The notes below the pieces were generated by a model. It made no database searches. It was not told where the DNA came from and worked only from the letters and a program-made list of their open reading frames with translations. A DNA stretch of 64,000 bases from Intestinibacter sp964449895 (GTDB lineage: Bacteria > Bacillota > Clostridia > Peptostreptococcales > Peptostreptococcaceae). Position 1 is the first letter of the stretch; every line of letters starts with the position of its first letter. Location: positions 1 through 64,000 of the forward strand of contig CAYVBY010000006.1 of NCBI GenBank assembly GCA_964449895.1, written 5' to 3'. This document shows, one piece after another, positions 17,659-25,909 of this stretch. Position numbers and translations under genes: made by a program.

Positions 17659-18007
17659 AATTTTCCCCTGTCTATTTAAATATATACTTATTTACATTAG
17701 TTACTTCTCCATCTAGTGTAGAATTTGATTCATCTATATTTAAATAAAAAATTTAGTGTATATATAATATATTATTACATAAATTAACACAAAAAAAGTT
17801 TTTTTTATATAACATTTAATAACGCATAATATTTAATTAATTTATAATATTTTTTCTATTTTATGGCGATAAAATACTCATTTATCTATAATTATAATAT
17901 ACTAAATATTTTATTCTTCTATAAAATTATGGTACTTATATAGAGTTCTATATCAATATTTTAAGAAGTTTAAAATCATTTTCCTAAATAAACTTTAGTC
18001 AATTAAA
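17659..18007. other. AT-rich intergenic region upstream of ogt
   Basis: No ORF of note. TTGACT near 18002 on the minus strand could belong to a promoter, but I see no convincing -10. Otherwise I see nothing in it. Confidence 0.4.
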
Positions 18008-18062
18008 GCCAATGACGATAATAGTTTTATAGATAATTATTATCGTCGTTGCATTTTTTTTA
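18008..18062. repeat. 55-bp direct repeat, left copy, ending at the N gap
   Basis: These 55 bases are identical to 18163-18217. They contain an inverted repeat, GACGATAATA/TATTATCGTC, and end in a T8 run. Identical contig ends of exactly 55 bases beside a 100-N gap point to an assembly overlap rather than biology. Confidence 0.85.
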
Positions 18063-18162
18063 NNNNNNNNNNNNNNNNNNNNNNNNNNNNNNNNNNNNNN
18101 NNNNNNNNNNNNNNNNNNNNNNNNNNNNNNNNNNNNNNNNNNNNNNNNNNNNNNNNNNNNNN
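18063..18162. other. Assembly gap, exactly 100 N
   Basis: A placeholder of unknown true size. Both flanks carry the same 55 bases, so the real gap may be zero or negative. Confidence 0.98.
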
Positions 18163-18217
18163 GCCAATGACGATAATAGTTTTATAGATAATTATTATCG
18201 TCGTTGCATTTTTTTTA
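18163..18217. repeat. 55-bp direct repeat, right copy, starting at the N gap
   Basis: Identical to 18008-18062, including the hairpin GACGATAATA/TATTATCGTC and the T-run. The T-run follows the hairpin on the plus strand, so the element could act as a plus-strand terminator although no plus-strand gene lies to its left. Confidence 0.85.
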
Positions 18218-18240
18218 GTATTTATAATATAAAAATAAAA

Positions 18241-18258
18241 AGCAACTTTAAAGTTGCT
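18241..18258 (-). terminator. Terminator of the EFR1-type gene
   Basis: AGCAACTT (18241-18248) and AAGTTGCT (18251-18258) form an eight-pair stem with T-runs on both sides. It serves the minus-strand gene ending at 18276. Confidence 0.85.
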
Positions 18259-18275
18259 TTTTATTTTTATATATT

Positions 18276-19064
18276 CTAATTATTTTTTTCTTTTAATAAC
18301 AATGGATTATAATATCTCCCCTTTTTCTTTGTACTATTTCCATACTGTATAGCTTCCTTAGGACATCTACATATACAAGCCATACATTTTGTACATTTTT
18401 TAGACCAAATGGGCTTTCCATTATTCATAGTTATATTTTTATAAGGGCATACCTCTACACATAATCCACATGAATTACATTTTTCATCTGCTTTAAATTT
18501 GCTAGTTCCCATAAATAATAAATAAAATAAATGCTTTATAATATATGTTTTTATATAATCTATAATTGAATAATTTTCCTTATCAAAAGCATGTAAACGA
18601 CCATTTTGTATTTGATTATTTATTTTTTCAACCTTATCTATAGCTTTTTCAAGTATTTCTTCTGTAAAAATTTCAGAATCTAATTCAAACATAGTTATAA
18701 AATTTTCTGGCATTTGTATAAATTCTGTATAATATATTTCCATTTTTTTATCTTTAAATATATTGTCAAGATACTTAGACATACAACCAGAATCTGAACC
18801 GCAAGTATAAACAGAAAATAAATAATGTTGTCTATATCCATTAAATTTTACCTTTTTAATAAATTCCTCAACAATTTTAGGAGGTGCCCATGAATATGTC
18901 GGAAATACAAATCCTATTTTCTCTCTTGTATCTAAATCATAGATATACTCATTTAAATTTTTTTGTAATTCTTCTGCTATATCTATCATTTCTTCCTTTT
19001 GGTATTTTGCTATTTTTTGAGCTACCCATAAAGAATTTCCCGTTCCTGAGTAGTAAAATATCAT
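18276..19064 (-). CDS. EFR1-type ferredoxin: flavodoxin-like domain plus two [4Fe-4S] clusters
   Basis: The 262-residue protein opens with a flavodoxin phosphate loop (FYYSGTGNSLWVA, residues 3-15). It ends with two ferredoxin motifs, CNSCGLCVEVCP (about 208-219) and CTKCMACICRCP (about 235-246). EFR1 proteins combine FMN and Fe-S sites and are taken to be soluble electron carriers or reductases in anaerobes; the partner is unknown. AGGGGG precedes the ATG. It is monocistronic with a strong terminator. The region around residue 175-185 is hydrophobic, but I would not call it a membrane helix. Confidence 0.87.
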   Translation of the reverse strand: MIFYYSGTGNSLWVAQKIAKYQKEEMIDIAEELQKNLNEYIYDLDTREKIGFVFPTYSWAPPKIVEEFIKKVKFNGYRQHYLFSVYTCGSDSGCMSKYLDNIFKDKKMEIYYTEFIQMPENFITMFELDSEIFTEEILEKAIDKVEKINNQIQNGRLHAFDKENYSIIDYIKTYIIKHLFYLLFMGTSKFKADEKCNSCGLCVEVCPYKNITMNNGKPIWSKKCTKCMACICRCPKEAIQYGNSTKKKGRYYNPLLLKEKNN

Positions 19065-19295
19065 CTAATAATTCCCCCTAACATATAATCTCTTATATCT
19101 ATATGTAATCAAAATATATTATATCTATATCAACTAATGTATATACTTATATACTTCTATAATTGAAACATATCTAGCAATTATTTTCAATAATATAAGA
19201 AAATCTTTATCCTAAAAACTCTAAGGTATATTTTTTCAAAATATATGTAGAAATTATCTTTACTTATAAATTTAGAAGAAATATAATTTGCTATA
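19065..19295. other. AT-rich region upstream of the EFR1-type gene
   Basis: Contains the ribosome site of the EFR1-type gene and presumably its promoter. I see no other structure. Confidence 0.4.
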
Positions 19296-19380
19296 AAATA
19301 AAAAGATCTCAGTTGACTAGGAATACTGAGATCTTTTTATTGGTTATACCCTAATGATAAAATTTTAATAACCAGTTTTA
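19296..19380 (-). ncRNA. Candidate small RNA, about 80-85 nt
   Basis: A strong hairpin with arms 19300-19314 and 19325-19339 (AAAAGATCTCAGT) and T-runs stands about 180 bases from the nearest same-strand stop codon. Just upstream on the minus strand is a TATAAT (19391-19386) and an inverted repeat TGGTTAT/ATAACCA. Promoter, folded 5' part and terminator would give a short transcript without an ORF. The -35 is poor, so this is a prediction only; the terminator could instead serve the DUF2325 gene after a long 3' UTR. Confidence 0.4.
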
Positions 19381-19517
19381 TTAGTATTATACCTTATTTT
19401 TTAACTTTTAAAAGCATAATTTAAGTTCTACTACTTTACTATATTTATAAAATACATACTTTATTAGCTTCATTTCATTATAAATTTATTTTATTATAAT
19501 TTAATATTAATGATATG

Positions 19518-19850
19518 TTAATGCTTCATAATGCAATTTTTATTTTTACATAGTTTACACATACCTACACATTCATCAACTAAATCTAAACTTTGCTCGA
19601 ATGCAAATTTACTATTATTTTTATTTCTTATTATAGGAATATCTTGTTTTTTAGCTTGAGTTTCAACTGATGCTACTAATTTATGTGATGCAGTTGATGT
19701 AAATATAACTACAGCATCAGGTGTACCTATTGATCTTTTTACCCTTGATGACATATTTAAAACTACCTTTGCCTTATATCCTCTATTTTTTGCTAATTGT
19801 ATATAATCTCTCTTCATTCTTTCATTCCCACCAACTATTACTAAACTCAT
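19518..19850 (-). CDS. DUF2325 domain protein with C-terminal cysteine cluster
   Basis: A 110-residue Rossmann-like DUF2325 protein: LVIVGGNERMKRDY at residues 3-16, then PDAVVIFTSTASHKL. The C-terminus has CVGMCKLCKNKNC (about 93-105), four cysteines that could bind Fe-S or zinc. DUF2325 proteins have no established function. GAGGTGG precedes the ATG. Upstream is a good promoter with a 13-bp palindrome that looks like half of a Fur-family site. This hints at metal or oxidative control, which is inference. Confidence 0.82.
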   Translation of the reverse strand: MSLVIVGGNERMKRDYIQLAKNRGYKAKVVLNMSSRVKRSIGTPDAVVIFTSTASHKLVASVETQAKKQDIPIIRNKNNSKFAFEQSLDLVDECVGMCKLCKNKNCIMKH

Positions 19851-19896
19851 ATATTTCCACCTCTTTTGACTTTTTCATTTATTATTATTTTTATTT

Positions 19897-19948
19897 ATCG
19901 ATATTGATTATCAATTAATATAATATTATATATTTTGTGGAAAGTCAA
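19897..19948 (-). promoter_or_regulatory. Promoter of the DUF2325 gene with Fur-like palindrome
   Basis: On the minus strand, -35 TTGACT (19948-19943), a 17-base spacer and -10 TATTAT (19925-19920). Immediately downstream is the perfect palindrome ATTGATTATCAAT (19903-19915), which overlaps the transcription start and resembles Fur/PerR/Zur boxes. Confidence 0.6.
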
Positions 19949-20034
19949 CATTAATTGAGAATTTTTATCAATTAGCTATAATATTTTAACTTATCATACA
20001 ATAAACAAATATAATTTTCTGTTTATTAAAAAAA

Positions 20035-20067
20035 ACTGCCTACTACAATCATTCTGTAGCAGACAGT
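20035..20067 (-). terminator. Terminator of the aspS operon
   Basis: The arms at 20035-20047 and 20054-20067 (ACTGTCTGCTACA with two mismatches) are followed by T8 on the minus strand, just past the aspS stop. Confidence 0.88.
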
Positions 20068-20079
20068 TTTGTATTTATA

Positions 20080-21867
20080 TTATTCTTGTTCTAAATCAAC
20101 TTTTATACTTAATTCTTCTAATTGGCCATCTTCTGGTAATCCTGGTGCATTAGTCATTGGACATATAGCATTTTGGTTTTTAGGGAATGCTATGACTTCT
20201 CTTATGTTATCTGCTCCTGTAAGTAGCATCATAAGTCTATCAAATCCAAATGCAAGTCCAGCATGTGGTGGAACACCGTATTTGAATGCTTCTAATAAAT
20301 ATCCAAATTTATCGTTAGCAGTTTCTTGACTCATTCCTAATGCTTTGAACATCTTTTCTTGAACTTCTTCATCAGATATTCTAACACTACCTCCACCAAG
20401 TTCATATCCATTTAATACCATATCGTAAGCTTTAGCTCTTAATTGAGTTTTATCTTCTTGTTCTAATTTGTCTATATCTTCATCTAATGGACAAGTGAAT
20501 GGATGGTGCATTGCTATCATTCTACCTGTTTCTTCATCTTCTTCAAATAGTGGGAATTCAGTTACCCATAATAAATTGTATTTATCTTTGTCTATTAAGT
20601 CCATTTTTCTAGCAACTTCTAATCTTAATTGACCTAATGCATCATATACAACTTTATTTCTATCAGCTATAAATAATATTAAGTCGCCAGCTTTAGCATC
20701 CATTCTATCTAATATAGCTTTTACTTCGTCTTCTTTAAAGAATTTAGCTATTGGTGAATCTATTCCTTCTTCAGTAACTTTCATCCAAGCTAGACCTTTT
20801 GCTTTATAAGTTTTAGCATGTTCTTCTAATTTTTTCATTCCTTTTTTAGAGAAAGCATCTGCTCCACCTATTGCATTTATAGCTCTAACACTTGAATTTT
20901 CTGCATTAGCTGCTGATGAGAATACTCCAAATTCACATTCTTTAACTAAGTCAGATACATCTGTAAGTTCCATAGCAAATCTAGTATCTGGTTTATCAGA
21001 ACCAAATCTATCCATAGCTTCTTTGAAAGTCATTCTCTTAAGAGGTAATTCTATATCTATATTGTGTATTTCTTTGAATATTCTTCCTATCATGTTTTCC
21101 ATCATAGTCATAACATCATTTTCATCAACAAAAGACATTTCACAGTCTATTTGAGTGAATTCTGGTTGTCTATCTGCTCTTAAGTCTTCATCTCTAAAGC
21201 ATTTAACTATTTGGAAATATCTATCCATACCACTTACCATTAATAATTGTTTAAATAATTGTGGTGATTGTGGTAAAGCGTAGAATTTTCCTGGGTTAAC
21301 TCTACTTGGTACAAGGTAATCTCTAGCACCCTCTGGACTTGGTTTTATTAAGAAAGGTGTTTCTATTTCTAAGAAATTATTTTCTGCTAAGTAATTTCTT
21401 ACTATTTGAGCAACCTTACTTCTAAGTATTAAATTATTTTGCATAGAAGGCTTTCTTAAATCTAAGAATCTATATTTTAATCTCTTATCTTCAGCTACAT
21501 TATCATCATCTTTGATGTATATTGGAGGAGTTTGAGATTTGCTAAGAACTCTAAGTTCTGTAGCTGATATTTCAATATCTCCTGTAGGCATATTAGGGTT
21601 TTTAGATTCTCTTTCACGAACTGTACCTTTTACAGCTACAACATATTCTGAACCTAATTTTTCAGCTTTTTCAAAAGCATCTTTACTTACATCTGCATCA
21701 AATATTATTTGGCTTATTCCTCTTATATCTCTTAAGTCAACAAATACTAATCCACCTAAGTTTCTTTTCTTTTGAACCCAACCATTTAAAATAACTTCTT
21801 CACCAACATGGCTGATTCTAAGATCTCCGCAATAGTGAGTTCTTTTTAATCCTTTTATTGTTTCCAT
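20080..21867 (-). CDS. aspS: Aspartyl-tRNA synthetase, bacterial type
   Basis: The 595-residue class II synthetase has the N-terminal OB-fold anticodon domain (VILNGWVQKKRNLGGLVFVDLRD), motif 2 (FRDEDLRADRQPEFTQID) and motif 3 (AFGFDRLMMLLTG). It also has the bacterial GAD insertion at roughly residues 290-410. It charges tRNA-Asp; the discriminating or non-discriminating type cannot be told by eye. AAGGAG precedes the ATG. It follows hisS closely and ends the hemZ-hisS-aspS unit. Confidence 0.97.
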   Translation of the reverse strand: METIKGLKRTHYCGDLRISHVGEEVILNGWVQKKRNLGGLVFVDLRDIRGISQIIFDADVSKDAFEKAEKLGSEYVVAVKGTVRERESKNPNMPTGDIEISATELRVLSKSQTPPIYIKDDDNVAEDKRLKYRFLDLRKPSMQNNLILRSKVAQIVRNYLAENNFLEIETPFLIKPSPEGARDYLVPSRVNPGKFYALPQSPQLFKQLLMVSGMDRYFQIVKCFRDEDLRADRQPEFTQIDCEMSFVDENDVMTMMENMIGRIFKEIHNIDIELPLKRMTFKEAMDRFGSDKPDTRFAMELTDVSDLVKECEFGVFSSAANAENSSVRAINAIGGADAFSKKGMKKLEEHAKTYKAKGLAWMKVTEEGIDSPIAKFFKEDEVKAILDRMDAKAGDLILFIADRNKVVYDALGQLRLEVARKMDLIDKDKYNLLWVTEFPLFEEDEETGRMIAMHHPFTCPLDEDIDKLEQEDKTQLRAKAYDMVLNGYELGGGSVRISDEEVQEKMFKALGMSQETANDKFGYLLEAFKYGVPPHAGLAFGFDRLMMLLTGADNIREVIAFPKNQNAICPMTNAPGLPEDGQLEELSIKVDLEQE

Positions 21868-21882
21868 CTCTATCTCCTTTGA

Positions 21883-23145
21883 TTATAATCTTTTCTTAAG
21901 TTCATCAACTATTTCACTTAATTTTATAGTTGTTTGTTCTGATGTTTGCATATTTTTAAGAGTTGCTGTATCATTAGCTAATTCATCATCACCTATAACA
22001 ACTGTATATTTTGCATGTATTTTATCAGAATACTTAAATTGAGCTTTTATACTCTTATCTAAGTGATCATTATCAGCACTTATATGATTAGCTCTTAAAT
22101 CTTTTATTATTTTAAAACTCTTAGTTTTAGCTGCATCTCCTATAGTTGCTATATATATGTCTGTTGATTTTGGATTTTCTATTTCTATATTATTATTTTC
22201 TAAAGTTAATAATAATCTTTCTATTCCAAGACCAAAACCTATACCACTTATACCTTTAGGTCCTCCAAGCATTTCAACTAATCCATCATATCTACCTCCA
22301 CCGCAAACAGTGCTTTGAGCTCCGATATCATTAGATATTATTTCAAATGCAGTTTTTTTGTAGTAATCAAGTCCTCTAACTATAGTTTTATCAACTACAA
22401 ATTCTATACCCATTTCTGTTAAGTATGTTTGTAATTTTGCAAAGTGTTCTTTGCAGTCATCACATAAATGATCTATCATGAAAGGTATATCTTGTAAGTT
22501 TTCTTTACATTTAGGATTTTTACAGTCTATAACTCTCATTGGATTTTTATCTTTTCTTTCTAAACAAGTTTCACATAATACATCTACTTTTTTGTCTAGA
22601 TATTCTTTTAATTTTCTATTGTATTCTTCTCTACATTTAGGACATCCTACAGAGTTTATATTTACTGATAGATTTTTAAGTCCTAATTCGTTGAAAAATT
22701 GTACTGCAAGACTTATAGCTTCAGCATCTACTGAAGGTCCATCACTACCTAATACTTCTATACCAAATTGGTGGAATTGTCTTTGTCTACCAGCTTGTGG
22801 TCTTTCATATCTGAAACAAGGAGTTATATAGTATAATTTTGTAGGTTGTGTATCAGCATACATTTTATTTTCTATAAAAGATCTTATAACACCAGCAGTT
22901 CCTTCTGGTTTTAAGCTTAGTTGTCTGTCCCCTCTATCAGTGAAAGTATACATTTCTTTTTGAACAACATCAGTAGTGTCTCCAACACCTCTAGCAAATA
23001 CTTCTGTGTGTTCAAAAATAGGAGTTCTTATTTCTTCATATCCATATAATGCACAGATTTCTCTGAATTTACGTTCTACATAATGCCATTTATATACATC
23101 CTTAGGTGTTATATCTTTAGTTCCTCTAGGTGCTTTACTTAACAT
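21883..23145 (-). CDS. hisS: Histidyl-tRNA synthetase
   Basis: This 420-residue class II synthetase charges tRNA-His. It has APRGTKDITP at the start, the motif 2 region CFRYERPQAGRQRQFHQFG, the HisA motif VRGLDYYKKTAFE and GFGLGIERLLL as motif 3. The anticodon-binding domain spans roughly 325-420. The frame extends to 23163, but that ATG sits before AGGAGG. I use the ATG at 23145, nine bases after the site, which gives an 11-bp overlap with the end of hemZ. Confidence 0.96.
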   Translation of the reverse strand: MLSKAPRGTKDITPKDVYKWHYVERKFREICALYGYEEIRTPIFEHTEVFARGVGDTTDVVQKEMYTFTDRGDRQLSLKPEGTAGVIRSFIENKMYADTQPTKLYYITPCFRYERPQAGRQRQFHQFGIEVLGSDGPSVDAEAISLAVQFFNELGLKNLSVNINSVGCPKCREEYNRKLKEYLDKKVDVLCETCLERKDKNPMRVIDCKNPKCKENLQDIPFMIDHLCDDCKEHFAKLQTYLTEMGIEFVVDKTIVRGLDYYKKTAFEIISNDIGAQSTVCGGGRYDGLVEMLGGPKGISGIGFGLGIERLLLTLENNNIEIENPKSTDIYIATIGDAAKTKSFKIIKDLRANHISADNDHLDKSIKAQFKYSDKIHAKYTVVIGDDELANDTATLKNMQTSEQTTIKLSEIVDELKKRL

Positions 23146-24607
23146 TCTTTTGTACCTCCTCATATTTTCTTTTTATCATTTCGTCAACTCTATCAATATA
23201 TTGTTCTAGATTTTTGACGTTTTCCACTCTTTCAATTCTATTTTCATCTATATAAACAAATTTTGTAATTGAGCCTGCTCCTAAGGCTATATTACTTTGA
23301 CGTTCTTCCATCATTTGAATATTGTATATACATTCATAGCCTTCTTTGGCATATCCTATATTTTCTAAATTTCCTAACATGTGTTTTTGTCTATACATAT
23401 AGTATGGATTAAGACCCATTTTTTTAGCATATTCCATAGATAAATCTATCATTTTTGACATTTCTTCAAACTCTGTTAAATTATACTTATCTAAATTATC
23501 TTTTAATTTAGATGTTCTTTTAACTGATAATGTATGAACTGTTAAACTTTCTGGGGATAATTTTTCTATTTGTTTCAAGGTATTTTCTACCATTTCTAGA
23601 TTTTCATCCACAAGCCCTAAAATTATGTCCATATTAATATTATCAAATCCTAGCTCTCTAGCCAACTGAAAACATTCAATAATATCTTCTACACTATGTT
23701 TTCTTCCTACTTTTTCTAAAGTTTCGTCATTCATAGTTTGTGGATTTATACTGATTCTATCTACATTGTGTTTTTTAAGTACTTGTAGAATTTCTCTATT
23801 TATTGTATCAGGTCTTCCAGCTTCAACTGTAAATTCTTTAATTTTGCTTAAGTCAAATAATTTGTATAATCCTGTTATTAAAGTATCCATCTCATCTGCC
23901 GTTAAAGTTGTAGGTGTTCCTCCACCTATATATAAAGTTTCTATTTCTTTGTTATTTTCTCTAAGTAGCTCTGATACTCCCTTAGCTTCCTCAAGTAATT
24001 TTTCAACATATATAGGCTTTTTATCTGCAAATTTTTCTAAAGAATTCGCTGGGAATGAACAGTAATAACATCTAGTTGGGCAAAAAGGAATACTCACATA
24101 TAATGATACCTTATTTTCGTCTATTGGATATATAAATTTTCTTTCTCTTTTTGCAATATTTAGTGCTAGTTCTATTTTATCATTATTTATATAATAATCT
24201 TCAGCTAATTTTAATTTTATAAATTCTTCGTCTTTACCTTCATCTAATAAAGCATGTACTATTTTTACAGGTCTTATTCCTGTAAGTATGCCCCATGGTA
24301 CATTTGCTTCAAATTTTTGTTCAAGAATTTTGAACATACTTCTTTTTATAGTTTCCTTTATAGTTTTTTTGCGCGCTCTTTCATCAAGACCACTTAAATC
24401 TCTATAATCAATATTGCTAAGTATTTCTTGATAGTTTTCACAGTATATAGTTTTTGAAAAAACTTTGTCATTATGGAAGAATATACTATTATCGATTACC
24501 ATCATACAGTCTTTTTCTTCCAAAAATTTAAATTCTGAAGTAAATAATTTAATAAGTTCACTTACCTCATACTTATAATCATGTCCCTTTAGAACAATTC
24601 CTATCAT
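23135..24607 (-). CDS. hemZ: Radical SAM protein, HemZ-type (coproporphyrinogen dehydrogenase-like)
   Basis: The 490-residue protein has the radical SAM cluster motif CPTRCYYC near residue 178, within SIPFCPTRCYYCSFP, then GGGTPT and the glycine-rich strands of the HemN/HemW/HemZ group. The N-terminal roughly 165 residues precede the barrel, as in clostridial HemZ. Oxygen-independent coproporphyrinogen oxidation has been proposed for the family, but true activity in organisms without a full haem pathway is doubtful. AAGGAG precedes the ATG. It starts the hemZ-hisS-aspS unit and overlaps hisS. Confidence 0.85.
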   Translation of the reverse strand: MIGIVLKGHDYKYEVSELIKLFTSEFKFLEEKDCMMVIDNSIFFHNDKVFSKTIYCENYQEILSNIDYRDLSGLDERARKKTIKETIKRSMFKILEQKFEANVPWGILTGIRPVKIVHALLDEGKDEEFIKLKLAEDYYINNDKIELALNIAKRERKFIYPIDENKVSLYVSIPFCPTRCYYCSFPANSLEKFADKKPIYVEKLLEEAKGVSELLRENNKEIETLYIGGGTPTTLTADEMDTLITGLYKLFDLSKIKEFTVEAGRPDTINREILQVLKKHNVDRISINPQTMNDETLEKVGRKHSVEDIIECFQLARELGFDNINMDIILGLVDENLEMVENTLKQIEKLSPESLTVHTLSVKRTSKLKDNLDKYNLTEFEEMSKMIDLSMEYAKKMGLNPYYMYRQKHMLGNLENIGYAKEGYECIYNIQMMEERQSNIALGAGSITKFVYIDENRIERVENVKNLEQYIDRVDEMIKRKYEEVQKNVK

Positions 24608-24669
24608 TTTTATAACTCCTTTTTACGTTATTATCTATTAAACCATTTATTATTATAACAAAAAATAAA

Positions 24670-24703
24670 CCAGTACTGCTTTTATTAGCTAAAACAGTAC
24701 TGG
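24670..24703 (-). terminator. Terminator of the metallo-hydrolase gene
   Basis: CCAGTACTG (24670-24678) and CAGTACTGG (24695-24703) pair. On the minus strand the stem is followed by TTTATTTTTTG. It lies just past the stop at 24710. Confidence 0.82.
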
Positions 24704-24709
24704 AAAAAT

Positions 24710-25333
24710 TTAAATTTGTTGCATATAAAAATTCATTAATTTTTCTTCACCAATTGTTGATGTAGAACCATGACCTGGATATATTATCGCATTGTCATCA
24801 TATTTAGCTAATTTTCTTAGAGATTTCATAATTTGTTTGTAGTCTCCACTATAAAAATCAGTTCTACCTATACTTCCTGCAAATAAAGTATCCCCTGTAA
24901 ATATATGCTCTCCTACTTTTATACACATACCACCTTTTGTATGACCTGGTGTATGTATAATTTTTAATTTAAGACTTCCAAGCTCTATAATATCTCCTTC
25001 TTCAACAGATAAATCTGAATCAAATTCAACTAAAGGTCCTGGTAGCTGTCCACTTAAATTCTTATTTCGATCTAATAATAATTCTTCTTCGCCTTTATAC
25101 GCTACTATTTTAGCATTAGTTTTTTCTTTAATTTCAGGAACACGACATATATGGTCTCCATGTCCATGAGTTAATATTATATATTCTACAGTTAATTCAT
25201 GTTTTTTGACTATATTAAATATATCTATAATACTTCCACCTGGATCTATTACTGCACATTTTTTTGTTTTTTCATCTCCAAGAATATAAGTATTTTCATC
25301 CATATATCTATCTACAACTTTTTCAATTATCAT
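24710..25333 (-). CDS. MBL-fold metallo-hydrolase (glyoxalase II-like)
   Basis: A 207-residue metallo-beta-lactamase fold protein. The binuclear zinc motif THGHGDHI is near residues 55-62. Further metal ligands are in HTPGHTKGG (about 130), FTGDTLFAG (about 147) and YPGHGSTS (about 185). This short GloB/YcbL-like type may hydrolyse thioesters such as S-lactoylglutathione analogues; the substrate is not known in clostridia. GGGAGG precedes the ATG, 12 bases after dtd, so the genes dtd and this one are likely cotranscribed. Confidence 0.88.
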   Translation of the reverse strand: MIIEKVVDRYMDENTYILGDEKTKKCAVIDPGGSIIDIFNIVKKHELTVEYIILTHGHGDHICRVPEIKEKTNAKIVAYKGEEELLLDRNKNLSGQLPGPLVEFDSDLSVEEGDIIELGSLKLKIIHTPGHTKGGMCIKVGEHIFTGDTLFAGSIGRTDFYSGDYKQIMKSLRKLAKYDDNAIIYPGHGSTSTIGEEKLMNFYMQQI

Positions 25334-25345
25334 AGTATATCCTCC

Positions 25346-25795
25346 CTAGAAAGCCTTTCTAGATTCTAATAAAATTGTTACAGGGCCATCATTTGTAAGC
25401 TCAACCATCATATGAGCTCCAAATTCACCAGTTCCTACAGTTATACCTTGTTTTCTTAATTTTTCAACAAATTCTTCATATAGAGGATTTGCTACATCTG
25501 GTCTTGCAGCATCAGTAAAACTTGGTCTTCTTCCTTTTCTACAATCCCCATAAAGAGTAAATTGAGATACTGCCATTATTTCTCCATTTATATCTTTTAA
25601 AGATAAGTTCATTTTATCATTTTCATCTTCAAATATTCTTAAATTTACTACTTTATCTACCATATAATCTACATCTTTAGATGTATCATCATGAGTTACA
25701 CCTAATAATACTAATAGTCCTTTTTTTGCTTCTCCAGTTACTCTTTCATCTACAGTAACTTTTGAACTTGATATTCTTTGAACAACAGCTCTCAT
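25346..25795 (-). CDS. dtd: D-aminoacyl-tRNA deacylase
   Basis: Dtd removes D-amino acids (and glycine) mis-attached to tRNA. The 149 residues include the active-site SQFTLYGDCRKGRRPSF (about 77-93) and the Gly-cisPro region NDGPVTILLES near residue 136-146. AAGGAGG precedes the ATG. It lies downstream of relA, a common Firmicutes order (apt-relA-dtd-MBL), and reaches 12 bases into the spacing before the metallo-hydrolase gene. Confidence 0.95.
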   Translation of the reverse strand: MRAVVQRISSSKVTVDERVTGEAKKGLLVLLGVTHDDTSKDVDYMVDKVVNLRIFEDENDKMNLSLKDINGEIMAVSQFTLYGDCRKGRRPSFTDAARPDVANPLYEEFVEKLRKQGITVGTGEFGAHMMVELTNDGPVTILLESRKAF

Positions 25796-25909
25796 ATCTT
25801 CCTCCTTAAAACCCTTCTTTTAAGATATTAATAATTATTGAAATATATTCAACACCTAGAACTAGATATCAATTTAATTTTCGAAATACATTTATACCCC
25901 TAAATTATA

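Noticed and set aside
18008..18217. Target-site duplication or attachment-site pair around a mobile element
   Set aside because: The repeat is 55 bases, ends exactly at the N run, and only 100 placeholder N lie between. Assembly overlap explains it better.
18049..18279. Open frame running through the N gap
   Set aside because: The middle is unknown bases; both flanks are a terminator-like hairpin, and there is no ribosome site.
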